DNA of 64,000 bases from Diphasiastrum complanatum (taxonomy: Eukaryota > Streptophyta > Lycopodiopsida > Lycopodiales > Lycopodiaceae). This document shows, piece after piece, positions 46,653 through 58,784 of the stretch (positions are counted from its first letter, which is position 1; every line of letters begins with the position of its first letter). The notes beneath the pieces are model-generated. The model made no database searches. It was not told the DNA's origin and saw only the letters and a list, made by a program, of their open reading frames with translations. Position numbers and translations under genes: made by a program. The DNA lies in NCBI GenBank assembly GCA_029204225.1, contig MU832662.1, forward strand, positions 1-64,000. Direction: 5' to 3'.

Positions 46653-47148
46653 GGTCACATTCAGAAATCAGTGAAATTATTGAATTTCTATCCTCTCCAT
46701 CCCTTATCTCATTGCTAATCTAGATCCATTCATTAGTTGTCTGTAAATACTTGTACAGTCGCACAGTCTGCAGAAATACAATGGAATCGATGACAATGTT
46801 CTGTGAAGTCAGTCGACACCGACTGTTCGGCCACCAACCGCCAACCATCCGATTGTTCGGCAAACATTCACCGTTCGACTATTCGGTCACATTCAGAAAT
46901 CAGTGAAATTGTTGAATTTCTATCATCTCCATCCCTTATCTCAATGCTAATCTAGATCCATTCATTAATTGTCTGTAAATACTTGTACAGTCGCACAGTC
47001 TGTAGAAATACACTTGTTTTCTAACAGTCTGTAGAAATACAATGGAATCGATGACAATGTTTTGTGAAGTCAGCCGACACCGACTGTTCGGCCACCAACT
47101 GCCAACCATCCGATTGTTCAGCCAACATTCACCGTTCGACTATTTGGC
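46653..47148. repeat. 232-bp tandem duplication
   Basis: Unit 1 (46,653-46,884) and unit 2 (46,885-47,148) both start GGTCACATTCAGAAATCAGT. Unit 2 carries an extra about 30 bp formed by a local duplication of CAGTCTGTAGAAATAC. Mismatches are few. It lies before the LTR of the plus-strand copia element and may be part of its U3 region. Confidence 0.9.
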
Positions 47149-47459
47149 CACAATCCGACACCGACGATTCGGCTCAGCCGACTAGTCGTATGTCACTATC
47201 AACTCAAATAGTCGACTCGAACCTTCGGCGACTCAACAATACCTTCAGCACGTCTGGACATAATCTCTAAATCAGATACTGTACGAAGGCGACTGCCAAT
47301 AGCACGTAGTGCCTTAATCCTATTTATAAAGTATAGACTAAGCATTCTTTTAATTAGTCAGCCATGTGTATATATCCAGCAATTCATTAGTTGCACTTGG
47401 TCAGACTTTTAGTAGAGACTTTTAGTAGATCAATCAAGCATCTAGAGCGCAATTGTTTT

Positions 47460-47576
<117 letters not shown>

Positions 47577-48160
47577 TCACTAAGCATTGTTTCAAAAAAA
47601 ACGCAACTTTGTCTGCATTTGAACTGTAATTCTTCATGACTAAATAATCAATGTTCCAGTAATCTAGGTCGTGTATGTCATGCTGAATGCTCATTTTACT
47701 CATTTTCAGATTGATTCTTGCTTGCAGATAAACTTATTTGTAGATTAAATTGTCTTATATGACTGATAGTATGAGTCAACTGTGACGCTCTAATTCCCAC
47801 ACTAAATACGCTTCCGCAAGGTTAATTTTAAATCAATCCACTTCGTGCATGGCAACAAAAAAAAAAAAACCATATATATCCAACAACTTCAAAGTTGTGA
47901 TCAAGTAGGGCAGACTTCGATCTGTTGAAGTGCCTGAATCCGATAGACATGGTTTCATGCACCGAGAAGTACTCGTCCCAGTCATGACGCATTTCTCTTG
48001 ACATGGTATCAAAGCGATAATTTCTACCCCCTGATTCCTTTGAAGCGGATATAGAGCTTACATTATCAGAATGATTGTTCTGATAAAGAGTAGACAATTA
48101 CTATAATTGTTTTCAGTCATATAATCGACTATCTGCATACACTCATCCTGAACTTTCGAA

Positions 48161-48830
48161 TGGATTCGCAATCATAGTCTGCTCTAATGGTAGACAAACT
48201 TGATGGTTCAAATTACCACTTGTGGAAATTCAAGATGAGAGTAGTGTTGATGGCCAAAGAATTGTGAGAAATAGTCGCTAGAACCAAACTACTTCCTAGT
48301 GTCGATGGGCAAGCCATTTCCAAGTGGAAGCTCATGGATGGCAAGGCATTCGTCTTGATCACCCTTAACATATCCTACACGCAGATCGGCCATATAAGAC
48401 AAGCCCAATCTTCGAAAGAGATCTGGGAGATATTGAGTACACTATATGAAGTGAGAGATGTCACTTCAAAGTTGCATCTGAGGAGAAAGTTCTTCTCACT
48501 CATAACGTCAGAAGGTGATTCTGTTCAAAATCACATTAATCAATTCAAGACTCTATTAGAGCAAATGGCAGCAATAGGTTTAGTGATCTAAGACTCTGAC
48601 GCTGTAATGACCTTATTGTCTAGCCTACCATCCTCATATGAAAACTGGGTGATGATGATTTCTATGCACTCAGATATTACATTGTCTAGAATCATAATCA
48701 TGTTGTTGTAGCAAGACACAAGAAGGAATGGAGTATCCTCGTCCTCCATCAATGACTCGCATGCATTATTCTCAAGGAAGAACACTAGCAGCAGAATAAG
48801 AAGACTGTAGACAAATTGACCGCATGATAA
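48161..48830 (+). pseudogene. copia gag (UBN2)
   Basis: The frame runs 'LMVDKLDGSNYHLWKFKMRV', then a TGA replaces the Trp expected before 'EIVARTKLL'. It continues 'DGKAFVLITLNISYTQIGHI', 'QAQSSKEIWEILSTLYEVRD', 'KLHLRRKFFSLI', 'HINQFKTLLEQMAAIG', a stop, and 'VMTLLSSLPSSYENWVMMIS'. It is the standard UBN2 gag and is clearly related to the minus-strand gag at 50,147-50,743. Three stops disable it. Confidence 0.88.
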
Positions 48831-49059
48831 AAAACAATCATAGAAAACCCAAAATCTGCAACCTGCTCAAAACAAGAAGAGACTTTTCTACAAGTAGTAC
48901 AAGAGGACGAACCACGAAATCTAGGATTTCGGATCTTGAAGTTAACAACGACAAGAAGAAGCAGCCGAATCAACAAGCCCATGCAGCCAACACGAAGTAG
49001 AAAGTCCAAGAAGACGATGATGAGCAGAAGGACTTCATGGTGAACCATCACCATGTCAA

Positions 49060-49930
49060 ATAATCGAAGGAGTGGTTCCTCGATTCTAGAGCAACACAAC
49101 AGATGACAAGCCATCAAGAATGGTTTATCGACTATTCAGCGTACAACACCAGGAAGTTCATTCACCTTGGAGATAACAGCTCACACAAAATCGAAGGTGA
49201 AGGTACTGTAAAACTGAATTTTCTAAATGTACTGTCGAAGCTCATACCAAATGTATTGTATGTCCCAAACCTAACAATAAATCTATTGTTGGTCAGTCAA
49301 ATTACAAATCTAGGACATAGGATAGAGTTTTAGGTAGACTTCTGTCAAATTCTTGATAAAAGCAAGCCTTGAGTTCTTACACTTGGAAAGAGGCAAAGAT
49401 ATCTCTATAGACTTAGTCATTGTAACTCTGCGATTGATTGTGCTTTAAGCAGTCCAGCATCTATCAATAAAGAATTGATTTGGCATTATAGACTTGGCCA
49501 CCTTAATCATATGTCGATAGGTAACATGTCTAAGCGTTCTTTAATTCTTGATTTAGACTGTCGAATTGTCAACCCTCATGTCTGCCAAAGGTGTATCATA
49601 GGAAAGCAGACAAGAAGGCCATTTAAGTAAAATCAAGAACATGTATCTAAGGATTTGTTGGACATAGTTCATACAGATATATGTGGCCCAATGCAGAGAC
49701 CATCACTTCTTGGTGCTAAATTCTTTATTACATTCATAGATGACTATTCTAAAAGGACTGTTGTATATTTTCTGAAGCACAAATATGAAGCCTTCCAGTT
49801 TTTCAAGAAATACAAAGAAAATATAGAGTTACAGCCCTTTGGAGCAACAACGACAGTGAATACATCTCAAATGAATTCAATAATTACTGCTTAGCCAATG
49901 GCATCGAACAACAGTTTGCTGTTTCCTATT
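49060..49930 (+). pseudogene. copia protease-integrase region
   Basis: The protease site reads 'EWFLDSRATQQMTSHQEWF'. The catalytic D-S/T-G has become Asp-Ser-Arg, so protease would be inactive. Then come 'VLYVPNLTINLLLVSQ', the pre-integrase zinc domain (WHYRLGHLNHMSIGNMSKRS, CQRCIIGKQT) and the integrase core (DIVHTDICGPMQ, FITFIDDYSKRTVVYFLK). The frame breaks near 49,840, and at 49,932 the sequence switches to the opposite-strand copia element. Confidence 0.88.
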
Positions 49931-50146
49931 TATTCACACGTGTGAAACCAGCAAGTACAAGTTTTGATCATATTTGATTGTTCTTGTTAGATTTGTTACT
50001 GTATTTGCTTGTTGATCAGGTTGCTTGGCTGCATTCTTCGCTTGGAGAATTCGACAATCCTTGATCTCATGGTTATTGCATTTGCATTACCTGCAAAACA
50101 TCTTCTTCTTCGACTGTGAATTTGATGATTGTTCTTGACTTTGAGT

Positions 50147-50743
50147 CTATTTCTGATTCGTTGCAGCCTTCTTGGAGCTTTTCTGCTTCTGTCGCTTAGA
50201 GCCTTTGTTGACATATAGAGCATGAGAGGAGGAAGTAGACAAAGTGTCTTGACTTCTTCTATTGTCTTCTTGCAACAACATAGTGATAACTCTAGTAAGA
50301 GTTAAATCTGAGTGTGTCGGTATGATCATCACCCAGTTCTCATATGTAGAGGGCAAGCTTGAAAGCAATGTCATAATTGCATCTGGATCGTCTATGATTG
50401 ATCCGACAATGACCATCTGTTGCAAGAGATTCTTAAACTGGTTAATGTGACTTTGAAGAGAATCACCATTAGACATCTTAAATGTGAAGAATTTCCTTCG
50501 TAGATGTAACTTAGTAGTTACGTCCCTCACGACATATAGTGAGTTCAGGATGTCCCAAACGTCTTTTGAAGTTTTAGCTTCAGCTATGTGTCCAATCTGT
50601 GTATCTGATATATTGAAGATAATAAGTGCGAAAGCTTTACCATTCTTCGATTTCCACTTTAAGTCTTCTGTGTTGTCTTCAAATTTTACTTTTGTACCTG
50701 TAACAACATCCCATAACTCGCTGACAATTAGCAAGGTCTTCAT
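50147..50743 (-). CDS. copia gag (UBN2), open frame
   Basis: An uninterrupted frame of 198 codons: 'VSELWDVVTGTKVKFEDN', 'NGKAFALIIFNISDTQIGHI', 'AEAKTSKDVWDILNSLYVV', 'KLHLRRKFFTFKMSNGDSLQ', 'DAIMTLLSSLPSTYENWVMI' and a basic C-terminus (KGSKRQKQKSSKK). It lacks the first few gag residues (DKLNGSNY, readable in another frame at about 50,770) and ends before a full zinc knuckle, though 'CRYCKCNNHEIKDC'-like residues can be read in another frame near 50,090. It belongs to the same family as the gag at 48.2 kb but is better preserved. Confidence 0.85.
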   Translation of the reverse strand: MKTLLIVSELWDVVTGTKVKFEDNTEDLKWKSKNGKAFALIIFNISDTQIGHIAEAKTSKDVWDILNSLYVVRDVTTKLHLRRKFFTFKMSNGDSLQSHINQFKNLLQQMVIVGSIIDDPDAIMTLLSSLPSTYENWVMIIPTHSDLTLTRVITMLLQEDNRRSQDTLSTSSSHALYVNKGSKRQKQKSSKKAATNQK

Positions 50744-51646
50744 CTTAAATTCTTACAAATGATAATTGGATCCATTCAGCTTGTCTATGATGAGACCGAC
50801 TTTACTTTGAGAATCCATCTGGAACTTAGTTTGTCGATTGTATCGATGACGCTAAGATGTAGTAATGCCAACAGCAGAAAATCAATTCTCTGATACCGAA
50901 AAGATGAAAGGAACTGAAGAATATGATATCAATTTGATATCACGAAAGATATCAAGTAGTAGAGCTTTCGCTATGATATCGAAATGGTATTATGCCTTGA
51001 TAGAGATCACAAGTCTGATACCGCGATGGTTCAGATAAAGGAAATAGTGATCTAGCATTGATACTATGATATAAGCTCTGATATAAGAATGGAATGCTCT
51101 GATACCATCTCGGAAAGAGGTGTGCAGAAGATAGGTTGAACTTGAAAAGAAACGAACTCGAATGAAAAGTATTCGAGCGTCTAGAAAGAAAACTTTTCGT
51201 GTGCAGGGGAATAAACTATCTTCCTCTTTCTCTATGCATGACTATGCCTACCAAATTTCAAACAAAACAATAGTGATAGAAATCATGTTTGAAATCATCA
51301 ATAATACAATAATTACGTAGCCAAACAATAATGCATTGAATTATCAGACAAATAATTTGTCGCGAAACACTAGACAAATAATTTGTCACGAAGAACTACA
51401 TAAACGCATACATTCTGAGATGAAGCTAAACGCAATGAAAGATAGTATTGATTCAATATGAAAACGAAACAGAAGTAAATGAGTACAATAAGTTGCGGAT
51501 CGAAGCCGCGTACTCTATGCTATCTCTGAGCAGCTAAAATGAAAGTCTGAATTAAGCGCAATGTTGATAAGCAGTAGCACAATAGCAATCTCTAAAACAA
51601 CTCTCAGAAGTGAGCTACAATGCTCAGAAGTATTCAGGCTCGCAGG

Positions 51647-51890
<244 letters not shown>

Positions 51891-52439
51891 AACTATTCAA
51901 ATGCTTCTTCTGAAAATGAAACTGTATGAATATGAACAACTATACATACTAAGCAATTAGGTCGTCAAATGCGATCGCCTGTTGGTTGGTGTCCGCTGGC
52001 ATCCATCCAGTTCCTTCTCAACGATTGTTGATAAGCGGTGGAAATTGGCCGTAAACAGTCTATCTAAATAAATGAACCAAAACTGCCACAGGTGGTGTCG
52101 CAAAAAGACGACAGTGTCAACATTTTGCGAAAAACCCGACAGTGCCTTAAAATCTGATTTAAGATTGTCCCACACTTTGCCAGAGTCATTTCCTTAACAT
52201 TTGAGTCACTTTGGAAAAAAGCGAAAAAAGCGACCCTGTATATTTACCCGCAATTTCCGATAGGCGAAAAATACGAAAAAGGCGACACTGTTGTCAAACC
52301 CCGTGTATTTCTAAAGACTGTGTAAAAACACTTGTGAATCTGCAGACTGTGTAAAAACACGAAAAAATCCACAGAACTGGATAAACAATGGATGAAGATT
52401 AAAATCGATTAGTCGATTAGTAAGAAGGAGAATAATCCA

Positions 52440-52692
52440 ACACCACCATTCTGTGTGACAACTTGAGCTATATTTCACTGTCACTGAATCCTAGATTTCA
52501 TGAAATCCAAGCACATGGAAATCCAATATCATTTCATTTGGGAGAAAGTTTTCTCAGGGCAAGTGATCCTTCAATACTGCTCCACAACTAAAATGGTCGC
52601 AGACATCTTCACCAAAGCGCTTCTTAGGATCAAGCATCAGAAGTTCTTCGACATGCTGAACCTGACGAAGATACCAAGGCACCAACTGTGAC
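52440..52692 (+). pseudogene. copia RNase H C-terminal piece
   Basis: The piece starts 'CDNLSYISLSLNPRFH', shifts by one and continues 'SKHMEIQYHFIWEKV', 'LQYCSTTKMVADIFTKALL' and 'KHQKFFDMLNL', ending at TGA (52,690-52,692). It is the very end of a copia polyprotein, followed by the purine tract and the LTR start. Confidence 0.88.
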
Positions 52693-52707
52693 GTTAATGG
52701 GGGACTG

Positions 52708-52860
52708 TTGGAAATCAAGTCCACAATTGTCTCCTTGGTGAATCACTAATTTCTATTTCAAGATTCTTCTTGCACGTTTATTGATCGTTGATCTAGGGTT
52801 AGGTGAAACCAACTTTGGTTCTACGTCTGCTCATCTGATACCTGCAAGAATCATAACTTA
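52708..52860 (+). mobile_element. copia 3' LTR start
   Basis: It starts TGTTGGAAATCAAGTCCACA directly after the purine tract. It matches, on the opposite strand, the fragment at 22,840-23,026 over about 150 bp. Similarity stops at an inverted duplication (52,792-52,899). Confidence 0.8.
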
Positions 52861-52899
52861 GCAGACGTAGAACCAAAGTTGGTTTCACCTGTCCCTAGA
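52792..52899. repeat. 40-bp inverted repeat with 28-bp loop
   Basis: Arms lie at 52,792-52,831 and 52,860-52,899, identical at about 38 of 40 positions, with the core GTGAAACCAACTTTGGTTCT. The right arm is an inverted copy of LTR sequence and ends the LTR similarity, so it likely marks a rearrangement point. Confidence 0.92.
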
Positions 52900-54640
52900 T
52901 ACTCACCACCATTGTCGGTCTTAAGAATTTTGATTAGGCAATTCAATTTTTAGAAGGATTGGTTATATGCACACTACATAAAATCTAATATTCTGCTCTA
53001 AGCGAGTGAAAGTACCTCTCCCCTCTTTTGTATTTGAGAGTGTTTTACGTTGGGATCTTGTCACTTTCAGCATGATTACAAATTCATGAAGGCCTGAAAG
53101 ACAATCTAAACAAGTGAAGGAAAGGAGCAATCAGATGCCTCAACTTTTGAATAGACATTCTCCAACATTTGTCTTAGTATCTCCCATCCCTGTGATGTTG
53201 TGTGCCATCTCCTCCATTAAGTTATGCATCTCAAACCTAGATATTGTTTTAGAGCTCTTTGTTTTCAGTTCCATTAAGTGAATTTTCTCAACAAATGTAG
53301 AAACAATTCTGACAGGTCTTCATATGAGATCAATGAACAGAGTGTGACGGGTTGTCTCAACATAAGCAATAACATTGACCTCTGGATTCATAGTACAAGG
53401 GGCATTCAAAATATAAAATGCGTCTCCAGCTTACCTAATTCATAGAGCATAGTTGACGTATCTTGCTCTCGTGAGGAACTTTATGAAATCTATCAGTCTC
53501 AATTTGAGGGTAGTGTGATGACACCCCTCAATCAACCCAAATGCATATCGTAGGCTAAGTACTATCTCAAGGTATAAATATGACACGTGTACAAATATTT
53601 ATATGAACCCATCTCCAAGAAGTGTGTCATATATTTAAGCATATGATTTGTAGTTTGTTGTATGGATGTGTGCCCTCAAGGGTGTGGAATATAGAGATAA
53701 CATACCCTAAAAAGACCGAAATAGGTTTCAAAAAGCCCCTAAGATGATATTAGGGCAATATATGAATAGTTGTTGCCCTATCCAAGACTCTGAACTCTCT
53801 AACTCTTTGAAGATAAATCATGGCATGAAAAACCTTAAATCTCCCAATCCGATTTGTGGATTTTTTCATTGACCACTTTAGCACACAGATCTCACCAACT
53901 TTTCATGTAGGCACAATGTGTTTGGTCCATCAACTGAAAGTCTGGTCCATATACTCAATTGGATTGACGTTTGAAGACAAAATATATGTTGATGGTGTGC
54001 GAAAATGGCACCAATAACAATATCAACTAATTTTACAATTTACTAAATTTTATTTGCAAATTTTTTTGTCATTTTTTTTCACACACACATATATATACAT
54101 TCCAAATTTTTTTTTACACCAACCAAATGCAAATAATAGTTGCACCCATTGCACATCCATCATAGATGAATCAATTATATTTAAAATTGATATGACTTTG
54201 TGCTTTTTAAGTGAGCAAGTACCTACTTATAAGCAAATAATTCAAATTGAAAAATACAATGCACATGTAAAAATTCAAGTTCATGTAGAACAAAAATAGA
54301 TGGAATATTTTAAAGTACCTACTCCACCGGAATCTCGGCCGCTTCGCGGGGAGGTGTTTTCTTCTGGCCCTCGCAGAGAGAGATTTAAGTTGAATATAAC
54401 ATGAAGCTATGATAAAGCAATCTCAAGCTACTCTTTCACTTAACTAGTCTGTCAAACTATTAAACATTGACATTGAACCATCTAGCCTACTTAAAGTGGG
54501 TGAAGGGGTAAATTAGGGCTAAATTTGCAAGTCCTTGCAAGGACTCAAAAATAAATGGTGGGTCCAATACTCAGGTTGTATAATAATAATGTAATCTATA
54601 TATATATTTAAACTTATTTAAACTTATTTATAGTTTTGCG
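52900..54640. other. No gene seen
   Basis: AT-rich sequence with only short chance frames. A GC-richer island (CTCGGCCGCTTCGCGGGGAGG) lies at about 54,334. I could not assign any part to an element. Confidence 0.4.
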
Positions 54641-54649
54641 CATGTGTAT

Positions 54650-54935
54650 GGGTGCACCCATGCATCCTCCTCCCCTCACCCATGCATGAGCTTTTTTCTA
54701 ACTAAAAAACTTGGGGAGGAGGATGCATGTATGGAGAAAAAGTATGCATGTGAGGGCCCATGCATCCTCCTCCACTCACCCATGCATACAATTTTCTTGA
54801 ACTTCCTTCGGGTCCCACCCCCTCAATTCAAAATGATGGTTTCCCTCTCTTGCTATCTTTGCATCATGGTTTCTTTCGCATTGGGCTTCAAAGATTCCCC
54901 CCCTCCGCAAATTCAAAATAATATCTCTCACTCTC

Positions 54936-54970
<35 letters not shown>

Positions 54971-55244
54971 CATGTTTTTCTTTCATCGTGCTTCGACGAA
55001 TGAAATCTAGGATGTGCCTCCGATATACGAGGGAAAGAGAGAGCGATCGATCGATCGATCGAGAGACAGAAAAGAGCAGTGCTGAAGCGAAAAAGAGGTC
55101 AGTGCAACAACGACATGGAAGAGCTGGTGCTATTGCTATTGCTACAGAATCTGAGCCTGAGATTGCATGCAGTAGGTGAAGCGAAGAAATGCTTAACGTA
55201 TTCTTTTTTAGATGTATCTGGCGATTGTTAGAATAAATATATCA
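54650..55244 (+). mobile_element. Probable copia-type LTR preceding a primer site
   Basis: TGGTATCAGAGCCA at 55,245-55,258, complementary to initiator tRNA-Met, directly follows ATATATCA, a good LTR end. Upstream lie a CT tract (about 54,935-54,967), a GATCGATCGATCGATCGA run (about 55,044-55,061) and two copies of a 33-bp unit starting CCCATGCATCCTCCTCC (54,657 and 54,758). The left boundary is unknown. Downstream (55,259-56,204) there is no coding frame, so the element may be a non-coding derivative. Confidence 0.5.
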
Positions 55245-56204
55245 TGGTATCAGAGCCACATGCCATCGATCTCCATTAAGCGATGAGTTTACGATGTACT
55301 TCTATCTCTGTGCAGTTTGGTGGAGGAGAGGGGCGTAAACGCGTATTCTCTCTCTGCGGTGATTCAATCGATCTGCATTCCCATGTGGATGTAATGAGTG
55401 ATGAAGGTTCCTACAGTTTTAAGTGATTTACGATGTCAGACAATTGGCGATTAATTCTCAATGAAGCATGGTGAAAGACTGAATCAATGTGAAAGCAAAG
55501 AGAGTTTGTCCTGGCTACCTGCGTGAAAAGTCTATGTTCCAACTTGAACTTGTGAATTTCGTTGGTGTCAGATTCCACCTGCGCATTTGCATGTTTTCCG
55601 AATTCCTAGAGAGGTATGTCTGCCCGTCGTGAATAGGTCTGCCTGCTGCGATATGAAAGTTATCTTGATTGAAAAGAGAGAATGTAATGCGATGTGTTGA
55701 CATAGAGAAATTATAAACGTTGCATTGACGCGAGAGTGGTGAATCCATTGCCAAGTTTTTTTTTTGTAACAAAGGAAATTACTCTGAAACGATCTGATGC
55801 ACTCAGACGCGTCATGAATGTGAGGTCTGGCTATTATTTTTTAGAGCCGAATAGCATGATTGAAGAGATCATTGTCTTTAAACAACCTGATGGTTGAAGG
55901 GCAGCGTGGAAGGTGCACACAAATCTCTGATGATTGAAATTAAAAGGCCGGTTAGTAGTCAGTGAAGACTGATTAAAGGTCTGATGTAGCGACGCATGAT
56001 TGTTGAGGACCTACTGTCAGCTATATGATGGGAGAGATTGCATGCAGAATGCAGGTAAAGGAAGAAAAGAACAAGCCTGCAATCTTATATTAGAGAAGAA
56101 TAGACTTGCAAAGCGTACCGTTGAAGTTTTCAATACTTCTTATATGATCCAAGCACTGCTTTGACAGACATCACATCAAAGATGTGAAATCATTGGAGGC
56201 CAAT

Positions 56205-56861
56205 TGTTGTAAAAATTGTTAACATTTTTTAGTTAGTTTGAGGTTTAAATTGGCAATTTTTGTATATAGTTTTGGATTTAACATTTCACACGTGTGAAAG
56301 AGGTCTAGATACTTTTATTTTAGTAAATATTTCATGTTGAAGAAGTCTCAAATTTCAGGACTTTCAAAATGACACCAAAATCATGTTATTTGGACATATA
56401 GGCCAAAATTGGCTATTTTAAGCTGCTGGTGTTCTAAATTTGGGTCCTAAGTTCTAGAGAGAGGAGAGAGAGTCATATCTCTCACCTATATTAGGCTGAA
56501 ATTCATGGAGAACAGGTTGGAGAAATTGTTGTATTGTTGAGAGAGATCAATAGATCATTGTCACAGTTTCCTCCTCCATTGATAGCATTGCTTTGTGTAT
56601 TGTCTTCAAGCTTTTGTGTATGATTTTAAGAGGTTTTCAAAAGTGGTAGGCTGCTGTTGTAGGGTTGGTATGCTGTTTTTTTTGGCTGCCATCAGTACCT
56701 TTTATTAATTTCTTTTGTCTCTTGATTGCTTCGTCAAGTTCATGTGTATCAAAGGTAGCATTAGGATGCTTTGCCATTTCTAGCTTTTGTAGCTTGTTGT
56801 GCAAAGATCTTAGCCAAGTATTTTGGGAGTTTGGATCCATTCAAGATCCACTTTTTTCACA
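56205..56861 (+). mobile_element. LTR (TG...CA) followed by a primer site
   Basis: The proposed LTR starts TGTTGTAAAAATTG after a purine-rich GGAGGCC and ends TTTTTTCACA at 56,861. TGGTATCAAAGC (56,862-56,873) follows at once as the primer site. Inside is a perfect 16-bp palindrome TTTCACACGTGTGAAA (56,284-56,299). No second copy is visible, so it is either a 5' LTR of a rearranged element or a shared LTR. Confidence 0.6.
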
Positions 56862-56902
56862 TGGTATCAAAGCTAGTTGGCTGTTATTTTTAGTAGGGCC
56901 AA

Positions 56903-57802
56903 ATGGAGTCATGTGGTGCTAAATTAGTATCATGTTTGAACTCTTCTACTCATAGATTTCCAAGTCTTGGTGGCTCTTCAATGGAACTACATGGCAAGTG
57001 CAAAAATGAAAAAGGTAAGAAGAGAGCTAACTTCATTAATGGAGGTGATGAAAACTCTTCTTTGGAAATGGTTGTTGCTAATGACTTATTTTACTCATTT
57101 GGAAAGAGATGGTGCTTTGAGCATGATTAAAGAAAAAGTTTCTTTTGTATTTTTATGGGATGAGTCCACAAAAGTCATTTGTGAAACAAGTGGTGTCACA
57201 TGTATTCATAAAGAAAGTAGATCAAAAGGTTTTATCGGTCAAAAGGGAGAGATGAATGTGAAGTGTTCAAAGTAGGATGTACTTTGAATGATGCTTTTGT
57301 GAATGATAGTGAGGGTTCATTATCATTATCCATATCATTGATTAGAAGTCCAGGTTTGACAAGAAAAAATACTTCAATCATTCTTATGTTGAAGGAACTA
57401 TGTATTCTTTTCATGCCTTCTTATGTTCAAGATTTTTCCATTTCTTATGATGCAACTATCAAGAGGGAGATTGCTAACTTTTCTGGTGTGATCATTAAGA
57501 GGGAGTCTTGTGAAGGAAAGGGCAAAAGAAGAGTGACTCTTGGAAAGATTCAAGGCATGGACCTTACATCTCTTCATCAACTCAAAGGTTGCTATGATTG
57601 TGGTGGAGTGTTCATGCATGATCAAGATGGCAAAAGGTTGGATGAAGAAGACTACATGGAGCAACTCAAGTGGCAATTTCTCCAAGGCAAGGAGGATTTC
57701 ATTGGTGAGCTCATTGAGGTTTGGTTTGAGCTCAAATGGGCTGGTTTGATTAGGTTTGATACTCAACTCATCTACTCTACTTTATGTTGGATAGGATTGT
57801 AG
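56903..57802 (+). pseudogene. Unidentified coding region after the LTR
   Basis: Overlapping plus frames read 'SFVFLWDESTKVICETSGV', then after a shift 'VFKVGCTLNDAFVNDSEG' and, up to 57,802, 'FSISYDATIKREIANFSGVI', 'HQLKGCYDCGGVFMHDQDGK', 'RLDEEDYMEQLKWQFLQG' and 'IGELIEVWFELKWAGLIRF'. It looks like real, decayed coding sequence about 250 residues long, positioned where gag would be, but I do not recognise gag or any other family. A CxxC pair (CYDCGG) is the only metal-binding-like feature. Confidence 0.4.
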
Positions 57803-57939
57803 AAATCTATCTTTTGGTTTATGATGCTTGATCATTTGTTGTCACGAGTATTGGAGTGATCTGCTTTGTTGTGGCCTACCCCTTGTTTGGGGCCAGAAAC
57901 ATCGGCAACATTACTCACACTAGCAGCCTTCGCTTCCAA

Positions 57940-58784
57940 CTAAAAACCTGCTGCAGTCAACATGTCCACCTTTGATTGCACCAATTTTGTTCCTTCAGCG
58001 ACAGGCCAGATGCTTGGCAGTCTTGTTGGTGCTGGATTGATGTTCTTCTTTGGGTTCCAAGTATGGGTGCAATCACTATTGCAAAACCACATCATTTGCT
58101 GGGACTTCCCGTTTGGATGGCTTCTTGTAGAAAAAAAACATGGGGCAGGAGTGTCTTTTGATGAATTTGTTATTGCACGATTGCATTTTCCACTCTTTGG
58201 AATCCATCCCAGGCACTTCACATGACTACCAGTGTTAGTTCTGCTAATTGCCCAAAATGTGTCATGTATTATGCGTTCCACCACCTCTTGCTTGTCCTGG
58301 AAAACAAACTCACTTGTTTGAGGGAGAGCACTTGAGGTATTAGGTACCTCTGTCCCTTGTCCAGGTGCACTTCATGGGTTGGATGGTAAGATTGTCTGCT
58401 TGTGTTAAACCCGCTTCTGGGGGTATATGTGTTTATACTGTCACTCAGATTTTTTTGGCTAATCACATTGTAGTGGCCTAATATAGAAGCATCTAGTATG
58501 AACCGAACATTGCCCTCTATGTCCGGGTGCTCCTTCATTGGGATCAGCAAGGGTACACCACCTTCCACTACTACTATGGCATTGAAGCTGATCAATTTAT
58601 ACAAATCCCCTAGTCTCCATTCTAGATATCCCTTGTTGACAACATATTTGTTATCCAATAAGGGTACTTTGATAGGTCCAATTGCACTATTGGGAAACTC
58701 GATTGTCGCCTCCATCTTTCCTACTAGACACGTAATTGTAGGGTCGAAGATCTTGCGTAGTATAGCCCTCCCGCCTGTCAACAA
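57940..58784 (-). pseudogene. Unidentified two-frame coding region, Cys-rich end
   Basis: The minus strand reads 'ITCLVGKMEATIEFPNSAIG', 'VPLLDNKYVVNKGYLEWRLG', 'ISFNAIVVVEGGVPLLIPMK' and 'GNVRFILDASILGHYNVIS'. After a frameshift at about 58,275 it continues 'RIIHDTFWAISRTNTGSHV' and a Cys-rich part (KCLGWIPKSGKCNRAITNS, then PAPCFF and WFCNSDCTHTW). The spacing CLGW...GKCNRAI resembles small zinc-binding folds, but I cannot name the family. It ends 138 bp from the end of the convergent plus-strand frame. Its start overlaps the LTR at 58,737, so the element boundary cut it. Confidence 0.4.
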
